In this document: in pieces, positions 40,645 through 51,600 of the stretch | Layout: the number at the start of each line of letters is the position of its first letter | Position numbering within the stretch: the stretch's first letter is position 1 | Program-made: the position numbers and the translations under genes | The notes under the pieces: model-generated | What the model saw: only the letters and a program-made list of their open reading frames with translations | What the model was told of the DNA's origin: nothing | Database searches by the model: none | Assembly: GCA_902702965.1 (NCBI GenBank) | Contig: CACRXP010000396.1 | Location: forward strand, 541,250-605,249 | From: Spirometra erinaceieuropaei | Lineage: Eukaryota; Platyhelminthes; Cestoda; Diphyllobothriidea; Diphyllobothriidae | DNA length: 64,000 bases | Direction of reading: 5' to 3'

Positions 40645-41155
40645 AATTGTTAGTAAAAGGGGACAAAATAGAACACCAAGACAAAGACAGGTAGGGTAGA
40701 CAATGACAGCGTTGAGCGAGACACGGCGTGCGCACTGCAGCGTGAGAAAGCAAAAAGTCGCACTGGCGAAAGCGGGAGGACTATCGGGCGCTGAAGCTAA
40801 TCGATAATCAAGTGAAAGTATGTTCGGCCGCTTGCGCTCTTCGCGACACCGGCGCAGCCTCCCCGAGAACCAATCAAATCGCGAGCAGGCTGAAGACCCA
40901 CTACCCCCCTAGAGTACGCTAGCTCGCGGCGAGCTCGCTTGCTATTAGGGTGGTAATACGGCATTCAGATGTCAGACAGTCTCCGTGATTCAAGCGAAAC
41001 AATCCCAGGATGTATGTCATCATCTAATTTATGCATGTATTGTAAATGTTCATACTTACATATTAGATGGCACATCCCCACTCCCCTCTACCAATACGCC
41101 ACGGAGGAAACGGCGGTGACCTGATAGCCGTACGTCCGCCAAGGAGAAGAAGAAG

Positions 41156-41920
41156 ATGAAGAGACGACAATATCGGATGCTCTACTCACAGCAGGATATA
41201 ATTAAGCGCCTTACTGACCTGTGCAGTAAAGTCGACAATTTAGAAGCACAGGTCAGGCATCTTGTTGCCGCCTCCACACCGCTACCGGTTGAGGAAGGAC
41301 CAGCATGGCAACACGTATGTTCGCTGGCCGCCTACGACATACTGTGGGCGGCTATGTCAGACGGTCTGTTTAGACGTCGACTGGTAACTTATTTATTGTA
41401 CATAAACACTTTGCATAGATATGTTACTTGTGCGGGGCAGGTGGGGAGAATACGTCAGCATTTGTTGGTCGTATATTCTCCACACTCTTCACCGAGGATG
41501 TGACAGATTTTTTTGACATTCTACGACAAAAAACCAGGAAGTAGAGCCTTCTTTGGGTCTCCAATCTACGACCTGATCCTCGGTAAGACTTTTAATTCAT
41601 GTGCATTAACCTTCAATAAGTGGTGTGCCAGTCATGCCTCAAATAGACAAAAACTGGAAGCGCATTTAACAACGCCTTCAAACGGGCACATGACCGGCAA
41701 CAACGGAGATGCAATAAAGCATCAAAAAGCGCATTGCAGAAAGGTAATAAATACTTTAAGAATTAAATTGTGTGCTTAAGTAATTTTAATTTTGAATGAA
41801 AACGCCAATGTATGTACTTACTGTTCTGCGTTACCTTCCCTTCAGATGCCCAACCAGCTGAAGATCTTGACAGAACGCCAAATGACAATTGATGACAATT
41901 GGCTTTTTTGGATATTTTAA
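41156..41920 (+). pseudogene. Second transposon ORF, DUF4806-like, multi-exon remnant
   Basis: A coiled-coil-like stretch IKRLTDLCSKVDNLEAQVRH is followed by VGRIFSTLFTEDVTDFFDIL, then in another frame RAFFGSPIYDLIL before a gtaag, and NAFKRAHDRQQRR before a gtaat. The order resembles DUF4806-type proteins that accompany some animal DNA transposons. Donor and acceptor sites are plausible but unverified, and one frameshift is present. Confidence 0.4.
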
Positions 41921-42039
41921 ACAAATTATTTTTATCCTATTTGTGATAAATATAATTTTTATAAGTAGTTTGGATTGTTATTATCTTAGGAAGGATCTGG
42001 TGGAGTACTGCTATTGAGTGAGGGTGGGTGGGCGGATAT

Positions 42040-42257
42040 CAGGAGGGTACAAGCCCCTGTTTAATTTTATTCGACAATCTCGTATTTTCGAGCTCGTAGA
42101 GAGCACGGAACGAGCCCGCTGTCACGAAATAACGAGCGCGTTACGAGGGCGCATCGAGCTTGCTTGCATGGCCAAACAAGAGCTCGAAACGAGCTCGAGG
42201 GCGCTGATTTGCGCCCTCGTTACGAGCTTGCAACCAGCTCGCTTTGCTATTAGGGTT
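42040..42257. repeat. Subterminal repeat cluster and terminal repeat of the DNA transposon
   Basis: The region is dense in cgagctcg and gttacgag palindromes (cgttacgagggcgc and gcgccctcgttacg form an inverted pair) and ends cagctcgctttgctattaggg, nearly the terminus seen at 40930-40950. Subterminal repeat arrays of this kind are typical of CACTA-like elements. Confidence 0.55.
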
Positions 42258-43849
42258 GGTGTGACGATTACCCAGTCGCCCGCATACAAGTCTTTGTTGG
42301 CTGCGATTTCTTCTGCTGACAAGATAGAGCTTTTCAGGTCAGAAGTCAGGGAAGACGGATTGGGTTGGACAACTTTTACTGATGACGGGGTGTGTACACA
42401 AAGGCCCTGCAAGCAGTCGCCGCGAGCGGCCTCTCCAGGCAAGCTGTATCGTATCCGCCGTTGAGTCCCCTAGACCCCAGCACGTGTGTGTGTGTGTCTT
42501 TCGCTCTGCCTCAGCGTCCGCCAGCCAATCAGAGGGAGAGGCAGCATTGATTGGCCTTCCGCGTCCCAGCAGCGGATCGGCAGGGAATGTGGGGCGGACG
42601 GAGGGACAGCGTGACAAATCGGCGGAGAGCAAGGAGGCGCGGACTGCCACACTTCACCACTGCTAAGTCGTTTGGCTGGCCGATATGGTCACTGGTGGCA
42701 ATCTTCGACTGCGTGATCCCCTGTACAAAGGCTGGCATCTTGACATACTCCAACAGCCTCATGCTGTAGTATGCGGGTACTGCTTACTTTGGGCAAATGC
42801 ATTTATTTCTGCCCACAACAGTATACCCAATAAAAATCAGGTCCAGCCGGTCTGCGTCATCCCTACACAACCAACCAGGTTTAAGTCCTACCTCTTCATC
42901 CCACAATCCCTAAACGTCATGTGGAAATTGTGCTCACATAGACTGCACGACAGCCGAACGGATTAAAGACCCTGCGCTTGTCTTCGATCTCCACTCCTAA
43001 ACCACGTCAGGCGCTCTCATAGCGGCAAGCCGTTTCAGTAGCCGGGAGGTCTAGACAAGGCCTTCAAGGCCATCAGGTGGTCTCAATCATATCTTGCAAT
43101 GCAGACCGGTTTTAAGAAACAGATTCCACTCACGTTAGATCGTTTTCTGTCTACTCAGCTCTCGGTAAGCAGTGAAATTTAAGAACACTCGGAAATGCGC
43201 ATTCTTCAGTTTCGTCGATAGTTTGACTCAAAGGATAACCGGCAGATTCCTATTCGTTCTGTTTTTCGGGTTGCTGTGGACTGCTTGTCAGTCCTCGCGC
43301 CCGCATATTGAATTTTTACCGTGAGGGGTTCACTAACAAAATGCATCATTAGACATGACTGTTTAAGACTTACGGAAAGTGGCCATGCAGTCATGAACCC
43401 AGGCGTAACTCAGTAACATCTAGAATATAGTCCGTGTTCAGAGTTCGGATACACAATTCACTGGCAATCTGTCTGTTAATAGCGGAAGCTATCCCCACAA
43501 ACCAAACTCCAATGCAGGAGGCAGTACGGGCTGTGGTCCAGTGCTTCCGCAAGCTGCATTCGCAACGACGATTGTCTTATTACTGACAAGGTATTGGCGA
43601 ATGGAATAAAAGGTCCGGTCGTTTTATTTGTCAGACCCCGTAGACCTGGACTCGACTGGTTCTCAATTCAGTACCTCGCAGACTACAACGACTCCCAAAG
43701 GGAATGATTGCAAATGCATCTCGCGAGTAGAACGGAGTGCCTTCTACTTGGAAGTTCATAGTTTGTCCATTATGGTAGGACACCTCACCGATAAATGGTC
43801 AATAACTGAGATTTAATCATAAAAAGAGCGGTAGACTGGTGTGGAGGTA
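42258..43849. other. No recognised gene; G+C-rich patch and short GT tract
   Basis: 42380-42620 is G+C-rich with a short (GT)n at 42484-42498 and caatcagaggga/tgattggcc blocks. No coding frame or known repeat was recognised in the rest of this stretch. Confidence 0.5.
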
Positions 43850-44849
43850 CAGTAAGCGGGCTAACTCATGAAATCTCAACAAAAATTCCGAAATGCGATT
43901 TCGTTTTGAAACGATTAATTAAGTAGGGTTATAAAACACAATTTTTTTATAATAATTAATATTTATATTTATATTGTATAATAATTCAGTTACCCCAGGA
44001 CGCCGACTTTCGAGCAAACTTCTTGTTGGCCGCATCAAAAACCATACTCCGTAAAAAATAACTACTTATGTAGCATGCATGTTTTCACTGATTTTCGATG
44101 CCTTAGAAGATTCAACTATATTTCATGGAAAGCATGCGTAAAATATGCACTCTTTTGCTCATTCGGTAGAAAATTATGCCTCCTTTAAATTTACACTCGA
44201 AGGAAGGGTATAATTTGGTTTTATAAAACTTTTCCAATTCCCGAATAATTTTGGACTTAACATGGCGTTACACTTGCATTCAGGGTTCCCAAACTACAAG
44301 CCGTATAATTTCCGCCTATGGAAAACCATACATTTCTCTACGGTAATAAAGGAAAACCATATATGGTTCATAAAATTAAGTAGTGGATTTGACCCACATT
44401 GTTGACTTTACAAGCGACATTGGTAAATGCAGAGGCATGACGTTTAATGAAGGGCCATTTCACGGTAGTAAAAAATCTCACCATTAAAAACTTTTTAAAA
44501 CCAAATTATACACTTCCTTTGAGTGTAAATTTAAAGGAGGCATAATTTTCTACCGAACGAGCAAAAGAGTGCACATTTTACGCATGCTTTCCAATAAATA
44601 TAGTTGAATCTTTTAGGGCATCGAAAATCAGTGAAAAAATGCATGCTAAATGAGTACTCCTACGCAGTATGGTTTTTGGATGCAGCCGAAAAGAAGTTTG
44701 TTCGAAAGCCGGCATCCTAAGGAAACTGAAATATTACAGAATTATGTTGCAGGCTGACTGGTTTTACAACCCCACGCAATTAATATTTTCGCAACGGAAA
44801 CGCATTTCGGAATTTCCCCTGATATTTCATGGAGTCAGCCCACCTACTG
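43850..44849. mobile_element. Palindromic TA-MITE, 1000 bp
   Basis: Left end cagtaagcgggctaactcat after TA (43848-43849); right end agcccacctactg before TA (44850-44851). Both arms are well preserved, with an AT-rich insertion (tttatatttatattg) near 43965. Confidence 0.88.
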
Positions 44850-45134
44850 TACATCATACGCATTCTCTGCTAAGTATATGAGAAGCCATAGATACTGTCG
44901 TGCATGTTCACGGCACACATTGGACTGCGGACCTCATATTGCGTCAGTTGAGGCCACCAACCCTGTCGCCAGGTGGTTTGCAGGCTCGCACACTCGATTG
45001 GTGCATTGGGGAGGGAAGAGAGAAGAAGACCGATACCGAGATGGAATCCCTCCTCATGCCAAATCAGCGCATTCCCCATTAAGACAAATTTGGCAAGCCT
45101 GGCGCTCCTACGAAGTGCTAACAATCGTAGTTTA

Positions 45135-45400
45135 GGAGGCTGCCGAATGATCCTAATTCTGCTCAGGATCGAGGGACAGGTGTAGTGACCCTAGTCCTAG
45201 TGCCTGTCGCAACGCTGGGTCTCTCGCGAGTGTCTGCAAGTGCGCACCAGAGTTGCCTGGCGTTCGCCCTCTCGGCCTACAAGCTGGCCAATCAGATTCA
45301 AGCTCAAGTTGGACGTGTCCTGGCTTAAGGCGCCTTGACGTATCCGTTGATGGACACTTTGGACGCCGCTCTCCCGCTGACGTAGGGACATTCATGTGAT
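45135..45400 (-). repeat. Repeat R5, copy 2
   Basis: Inverse of 31460-31680: minus strand has tgaatctgattggccagctt, ctggtgcgcacttgcagaca, ctcgcgag and gcgacaggcactagga. From 44855 to 45130 nothing was recognised. Confidence 0.5.
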
Positions 45401-45884
45401 TGCTTGCTTCTTCCGATCCCATCTCCAGTTGTTCTGTACGGAATGAACAATTGGAATTTTCGCCTATGTCAGATTAGAGCCCTTCGTCTGAATAAAGTTT
45501 TTAGAGTTAAAGTCCAGGTCACGAATGGCTCTAGTACATGGGCATCGTTCCACTTTCATTAGACTTGACCACCGAAGCATGATGGGTGGTTTCAATATGT
45601 GTATATATGAATCACTGACTTAGTGAACATGCAGAGGTCATATAATGAAAAAAGAGAAGGTTCTTTGGAAAGCCGAGTTGTACTCGCTCACCCCACCCCT
45701 CTCATGCTCCAGCTGTCTGTCTGTTATTTTCCTGTCGCGCCAACCGATCTAGTCAGCAGATCTCACTTTCTCTTCTGCTTATTTCGTCTGACGACTGGTT
45801 GGTGTCTCCAACTTGAAAATTCACGAGTGCAACTCGATTTTCCGAAGAACCTTCTCTTTATCATGTATATATATGTAATTTTAG

Positions 45885-46290
45885 AAGGACGCTCGCCGAT
45901 CTTGTTTCAAAATTCATTCGCCCCGATATGCCTTAGAGCTTCCTCTCAAGCTCAACCAGCAACCGCACAGCAGCGCAACGGGACGAGTGATCTCCGCAGT
46001 ACGATGGATGAGCGCTCCTCCACAGTTTTACACTTTTGATCGCAACCGGCAGGACAATGACTCCGGTGCAGAGGCGTTGGGTCGCGAGATCGAACTCCAG
46101 GTATTCGGGGTTGGGCACGACTGGCTGACGACGGCTAATAAGCCGGAAATGGCCATTTCAATCTCCCTTATTTTCGTCGATAATGTTATTGCGACTATAG
46201 TACGCACCGCTGTGAGGCTGCTGGTTGGGCTCGTGAGAGAGCCCCAAGGCACAAGGCTCCGTAACACGATCGGTAAGCGTCCTTTTTACC
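45885..46290. mobile_element. tRNA-derived SINE pieces in inverted arrangement
   Basis: 45885-45975 is the SINE head on the minus strand (tcaagctcaaccagcaaccg). 46040-46195 is the body on the plus strand with gactggctgacgacggctaa. 46205-46290 is another head on the plus strand (tgaggctgctggttgggctc). From 46300 to 46995 nothing was recognised. Confidence 0.65.
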
Positions 46291-47124
46291 GGTATATATA
46301 TATATTTGAAAAGTGGTGTGAATTTGGTGAAAGTTTGTCTTATCGTGAACATATTTACGTGCACCTTACCTCCGAACACGCATTAGGGGTGCATCCGTGG
46401 CTCTTGCCACACGTGGCGGTCAAACGGCACCCTTTTTGTAAAACTTAAATCTCATACATACTGGCTCTTCAAGCATAACATGCGTTAGATGAGGGTGTTT
46501 AACAAATTCGATCAGATATGGTAGATGTAAGACAGATCCAGTAGGTTCCAACCTCTAACGGCGCAGTTTCACTGCCCTGAGAACGAAGCCAGTGTCATGT
46601 CAGTCAACCCGCCTATTTCGATTCACGGTTGGTTTGACTAGGACAAGCCACTGGCGTGTTGGAGGGGAGTGTGTTTATTCGACCCAGCAGGAATTGGTGT
46701 TTCTTTTCTTCCGACAATCAAGTTATCGTAACACGCTAAGTGTTGTCGCTTGGAGCAACCTGGTTCACTTTACGACTGTTGGTCAGACTGAAATATCTCT
46801 CCTTACTGTGGTATTAATGACCCTTTTCCTTGCATAACATTAGAAATCCCCTCAGGGACAACATCATGTGCGACACGTGTAGATTTGCCGCCCGCTGCAC
46901 TCACTCCCACACCCTGGTCGACTTCACTTTGTGTTAACACCAATGTGAGAGTGCGAGTGAGACAGAAGCAGCGCAACTCCACCTGTTTATATACCTAACT
47001 GCTTGCATTATTTAATTTCCGAGGACAGTAGTTCACCAACTTGGAGTAAATCTTTCGGAAATTAAACAAGGCAAAAGGGAACTGGAGTTCGTATGCCGGA
47101 ATATACACGAGGAAAGCTGGGGGA

Positions 47125-47197
47125 CCCACTGATGAGATGAAACCCTCGCAGCTACGTCAGGAAACGGCACAGGATCGGCGAAACACGCGTGTCGGGA
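47125..47197 (+). ncRNA. Hammerhead ribozyme, family B, dimer copy 1
   Basis: Core CTGATGA at 47129-47135, GAAA at 47180-47183, stem III palindrome ACACGCGTGT, cleavage triplet GTC. Stem I has CCCA against GGGA, so one base is probably lost. Stem II GATGA/TCGGC is imperfect. Confidence 0.6.
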
Positions 47198-47470
47198 CTT
47201 TTAGCTAATACCTGTGTTGTTAGTACGGTAAATCATTGCACAGTTATATACTACTGACTGCCTGTTGTCCGTTTGTGAATTTTACGCAGTTATTTTGCTG
47301 TACTTAGTGGATTTCAGCTCAAATTCTCATATCCAATTTCGGACCGTGCTTGAAAAGGTCTGTTTCAAAAGATTTAATCCAAGTCTGCACACTACTTACC
47401 TCGGAAACTAAACGAGGCAAGGCGAAACTGGAGTTTCTATGGCAGAAAACACACGTAGAAAGCTGGGCGA

Positions 47471-47529
47471 CCCACTAATGAGCCGAACCCTTCGCAGATG
47501 CGTCGGGCAGCGAAACACGCGTGTCTGGG
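47471..47529 (+). ncRNA. Hammerhead ribozyme, family B, dimer copy 2
   Basis: Stem I CCCA/TGGG is perfect, and GAAA, ACACGCGTGT and GTC are intact. The core is CTAATGA, losing the invariant G5, and the stem II loop is 14 bp shorter. Probably inactive. Confidence 0.6.
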
Positions 47530-47752
47530 CTTTTAGCTAATACCTGTGTTGTTAGTACGGTAAGCAATTGCATAATTCTGTACCTAACTGCGCCCAAGGC
47601 ACCGCTGCCGGATCCGCCTCATGAGAAATTAATGCATTTTACTTCCTGCAACGATCGAAATATCTTGTTTCTTCGACAAATGGTCATACCGTAATCCCTC
47701 CTCAATTATCTAGTTCCCCAGTAGTTTACTATCGACGCATGTCTGTTGAATG

Positions 47753-47845
47753 TCAATTATATTTCATGGAAAACATGCACAAAATATTCATTCTTCTACT
47801 CAGTCGGTAGGGAACTACGTCTTCTTTCAATTCGCCTCCCTCAGG
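47753..47845. mobile_element. Palindromic TA-MITE fragment
   Basis: tcaattatatttcatggaaa, acatgcacaaaatattcatt and ctactcagtcggtagg match the MITE arm. Both ends are missing. Confidence 0.65.
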
Positions 47846-47859
47846 TACTGAGATAGCAC

Positions 47860-48092
47860 CAACCAGCCATAGACAGATTACTGTACAGCACACTTAGTAA
47901 CGTTAATGTTTTTAACCCTTGGAACAATTCGTTTATCTGTCTGGCTTTGAAATCTTTGCCAATCTGAAGAAACTCTGTAGCTGTTTGATGTTTCCATTTT
48001 CAACTTTTTGATATAGTTCGCTTCCTTGTAACAAATAGGGAGATCAAAGGTTCAGCACCTATATTCCCATCCAATAAACTGAACTGAAATAA
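47860..48092 (+). mobile_element. LINE 3' end fragment (TGAAC-type tail)
   Basis: gtaacaaatagggagNtcaa, then aggttcagcacctatattcc and caataaactgaactgaa match the 3' UTR at 19010-19079. A 5'-truncated copy lacking coding sequence. Confidence 0.65.
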
Positions 48093-48402
48093 ACCAGGCC
48101 AGTTGATGCGATTTTTGCACTCTTCCTTCATTCACTACCCCCGAATGCTACCTGAATGTCACATTACATCCAACCGTGAAATCCACAGCCCGCGGCTCCG
48201 AAGAAGGCAATTTTTTTCCTCCAATCGGGTCAGATCTCGGTAACTCCCTCCTAGGTAAACCACACTGGGCAGTAAAGTAAATTAACCAGCTGACTCATCA
48301 TTTCAGGATTTTAATAAATGCATGCATTTAGTATTACAAAACATGTTCAATTTACTGTTCTCAGCAAAGGGGTCTCGGAGAATTTTGTTGGGAAAATACT
48401 TT

Positions 48403-48612
48403 TTAACAGGAAAGTCTGAAAAGCGTCAAGCTCAGGCTGAGTAAGAGGAGACTGGTTGCGACGGAGGTTTGCGTGGCTACCGACCAGGATTTGTACAACA
48501 CCCGTGGTTGCGGCGCCTGAATGGCATTTAGCGGTTGAAGCGGGCGAAAGTTATCCTGCATCGGCTTCCCGCCATCACTGTCCCCGAACCGGAGGGATCG
48601 TAGTTTCTCCAA
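48403..48612 (-). CDS. CA-3 exon 5 (C-terminus with GPI-type tail)
   Basis: The minus-strand acceptor cttgcag precedes 48612 and the stop TAA is at 48405-48403; 210 nt. It encodes LEKLRSLRFG, KPMQDNFRPLQPLN and RVLYKSWSV, then a strongly hydrophobic tail of Leu, Ser and Thr that ends the protein. A possible ATTAAA poly(A) signal lies about 90 nt downstream (48310-48315). Confidence 0.92.
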   Translation of the reverse strand: MEKLRSLRFGDSDGGKPMQDNFRPLQPLNAIQAPQPRVLYKSWSVATQTSVATSLLLLSLSLTLFRLSC

Positions 48613-51600
48613 CTGCAAGTCCAGAAAACACAAAAAACATTGGTTTACCAGGCATTGGTCCGTATTTCATAAATTTCTCATGGTATGGACCGAAAATGAT
48701 GAAAGTAATGCAACCTTTTGTTCACAGAAGCAGTTTTAGAATAGCGGAAACGTTGGAGGATTGGGGTGGCTTCTTATCATCAAAAAACCCCGTCCACTGA
48801 GTTCAATAGCCGTTTTCGGTCTACTAAGTAAAATTCTACTTTTACCATCCTAACTTGATATTCCGTGTTGTAGACCATCGGTTGTACAGAATGCGTTGCA
48901 TAACCAGTGACGGTGCGCGATGTCCGTAGGCGGTGAATGGTCTTAGGTGACTGCTTTTGATTTCACTCGCTGCGAATATCTTTCGACCAAACTCCATTTA
49001 ACTTCGCCCGGCACAATGTCTACCGCGCCCTGCACAGCAAAGTGAGAGCAGGCACTGGGATTTGAGCATAAATTAATTTATAGTGAAGACTTGCACAGCA
49101 TCTACCGCACTCTTTTTTCCCCGCCCACCTCGGCCGGCGTCAAGACATAGTCAAGAAGACTGGAGCGCTGAGACGACGCAGGTGGCCGGTACGGCGCAAA
49201 CCCCCACCTAGGTGTAGTACCACCACATTCCCCCCCGGCCCACAACAACACTGACCGGGATTTTGTACCTCAACAAAAATAGGGGGTGGAACGGATCCCA
49301 ATCGGCGCGGCGGGAGCCGGCACATGGGCGTGTCACTACATCCGAATGTCGACATCTGTCGTTAGTGTGAATTCGCAGTAACGCCTGTCGGACTCTCATC
49401 TAGTCCCCATGTTGGTCCAAAGCATTTACTTGCAACCAGTAGAATGAACTCAGATAAATCAGCCGCCAGATCCCAAGCAGTGAGGATTAGGCTCCCCCCC
49501 CCCTGCTTGACGGTCCGGTGTTTTGACTCTCACATTTGCCTTTCCCACCCTCCTGTCTGACAGATGCATCTCTTCAACTCCCCCACCCCCGAGCAGCATT
49601 CAGCCATGTGGTCGGCTGCGCGGACGTTGAACTCATGCACAGCCTGAGCGCCCTCTTACGCCATTTTTTGTTGCCGGACTTCCTTGTCCGCCTACGCTGG
49701 CAAATTCCCTTAGCGTACTTGTATTTATCACAACCATCTTTCAGCTGGAGGACAACAGCAAACAGAGATATTCGTACGCTTAACTGTGTGGCTGCATATC
49801 AAGTCGATTTTGTCCAGTCTTGCCTTATCAACAGACGAGATCTCGGCCGGTTAATTATAGGGCATCCCTGCCTCATTTTCCCCTGTTCCCCAATATTCCT
49901 CGATTCAATCTTGCTCCTTTTCCAGAATCCGTCAGCTAACCTCAATCGAATGAGCTGAGCTTTCTCTGCGCTCAACCTTTCCATACAACTGGAAACTCTC
50001 TGAATTTTCCGTTAAAAAGGAGGAGTTATGGACGTCGTCTGTCCTTATGCTTGCAGTGCGACGCATTTACCGTCTTCCCTCACGGTCCATTTTCAGCTTT
50101 CAGCCCCGGCGAAATTGAAAAAATCCATGAACACAGACAGAAGGGAGACGACAGAGAAACTTACGTCTGCAGTGGTCACGAGGAGGGGATTTCTCATCAC
50201 AGTCCATTGGACGTTTTCCGTGCAGGGCGGCGTAGTGAGAGAACCGAAATAGCGGAAAAACTGGTTCTTTTTAGTGGGCAGGAGAATATGAGGGTCAAAC
50301 GACTGTATTTTGGTGGTCGTACTCGCATTTGTGAGCTGGCCAATAATTGATAAGAGGTTGCCCATTTTTGACAGACTGGATTTGGACTGATCAGTGGTCA
50401 GTTGGAAGAAGACGCCAATCACAGTCAACCCTCTTGGGGCCGATTTTGCCGTCGAGAAATTGGCGTACATGGAGGAGTAGGCGACAATGTGCATCTATGA
50501 ATGGAGAGAGCGCATGGCTGGTCTTTTAAGTAAGTACTCTTGAAAAAGTGTGCATCATGTCTTGCTGTGGAACGCTCAAAATGAAATAAATTCGTTAAAA
50601 TGTGATTGACGACCCCTCGTTTGTTCGAAGAGGTCTTGATGATAGTACTATCAGTCACATGAACTGACAATGACAAGTAAGACTGATGCTATGTTAGGTC
50701 ACTTTTGGCAATTTCTAGCAAGCATATAGAGATATGTTAAAGTTAAAAATCATCTCTGGGAAAAGTAGCAAACTTGATTATGGAAATTTCTGACGCTGGT
50801 TCTCTAGGTTGTCGCCAGACGTAGAACAAATGTGCGAAAAGCTGTTAAAATTTTAAACGCTCTTCACATGCTAAATTCGTTTGATGACTGCCCAATGAGC
50901 AGCCGCTGCGTGTGTCGTCCCGTTCTGATTGGCTCTTTCCACCTGTCCGTGGGATTTTTGTTCGCGGCATCAAACCGAATGCTCCAAATAACGCATGATC
51001 AAATTGCATGCCCTCGAGGTACTTTTGGACGTTCTTAAAAGGACAGACGTTGAAAATACTAAGTTTGCCCGACGCACTGATAGGCTCGGTACCCAGAGTA
51101 TGCATGGCCACGTGGGACTGGCGATCGCGCCTTGTTCTGCCAGTTTATGTCGGTGAATGCATGCAGAGGCGGATTTCTCAGTTTAATCACCGCCAACTGC
51201 ATCGCAGTCGTCTAACGGCCTAGACAGTAGAGCTTACATTTCTTCAGATACAACGATTCCTAAATTGGAGTATCTACCAGAAAGCAGTCAGGGAATGCTG
51301 GGGAACCCAATGCCGAGCCGCACCCCTCGCAGTTGTGTTATGCAGCGGCAGAATATCAGCGAAACACGCATGTATGGGCTTTTGGCTATCACCTGTGCTG
51401 TTAGTATGGCATCTCTCTATCCTAAAGACAACTGGGGATGTTTAGATGGACTGATCGGCCCGGCCAAGTGAATTCATCCGATAGGAGAAGTTTTAAAATT
51501 ACTATGCAATATCAGACAAAGACAAACCTCTAGCGGGAAAGTCTGACCGTCCAGAGTGTGTTCCGAACCCCTGTCATTTCCACCTCCCCAGTGAAAATGA

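Larger units (their letters stand above)
37859..40950. mobile_element. DNA transposon rearranged into a ~3-kb palindrome
   Basis: The left arm (37859-39342) and right arm (39479-40950) are reverse complements with moderate divergence. Outer ends are ccctaatagaaagcgagctc and gagctcgcttgctattaggg. Each arm encodes the same transposase-like protein reading toward the centre. The ~136-bp centre is not duplicated. It looks like two copies of one element head to head, both lacking their 3' parts. Confidence 0.8.
47000..47600 (+). repeat. Ribozyme repeat B, head-to-tail dimer
   Basis: Two copies of gaaagctggg, gacccactNatgag, gcgaaacacgcgtgt and cttttagctaatacctgtgt lie 346 bp apart (CCCA at 47125 and 47471). 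The sequence between them includes tatatactactgactgcctg. A direct tandem of a hammerhead-bearing unit is the arrangement that gives unit-length RNA on self-cleavage. Confidence 0.75.

Noticed and set aside
43628..43816. A Thr/Ser-rich ORF as a small gene
   Set aside because: Short, no recognisable domain, no splice-site or paralogue support.
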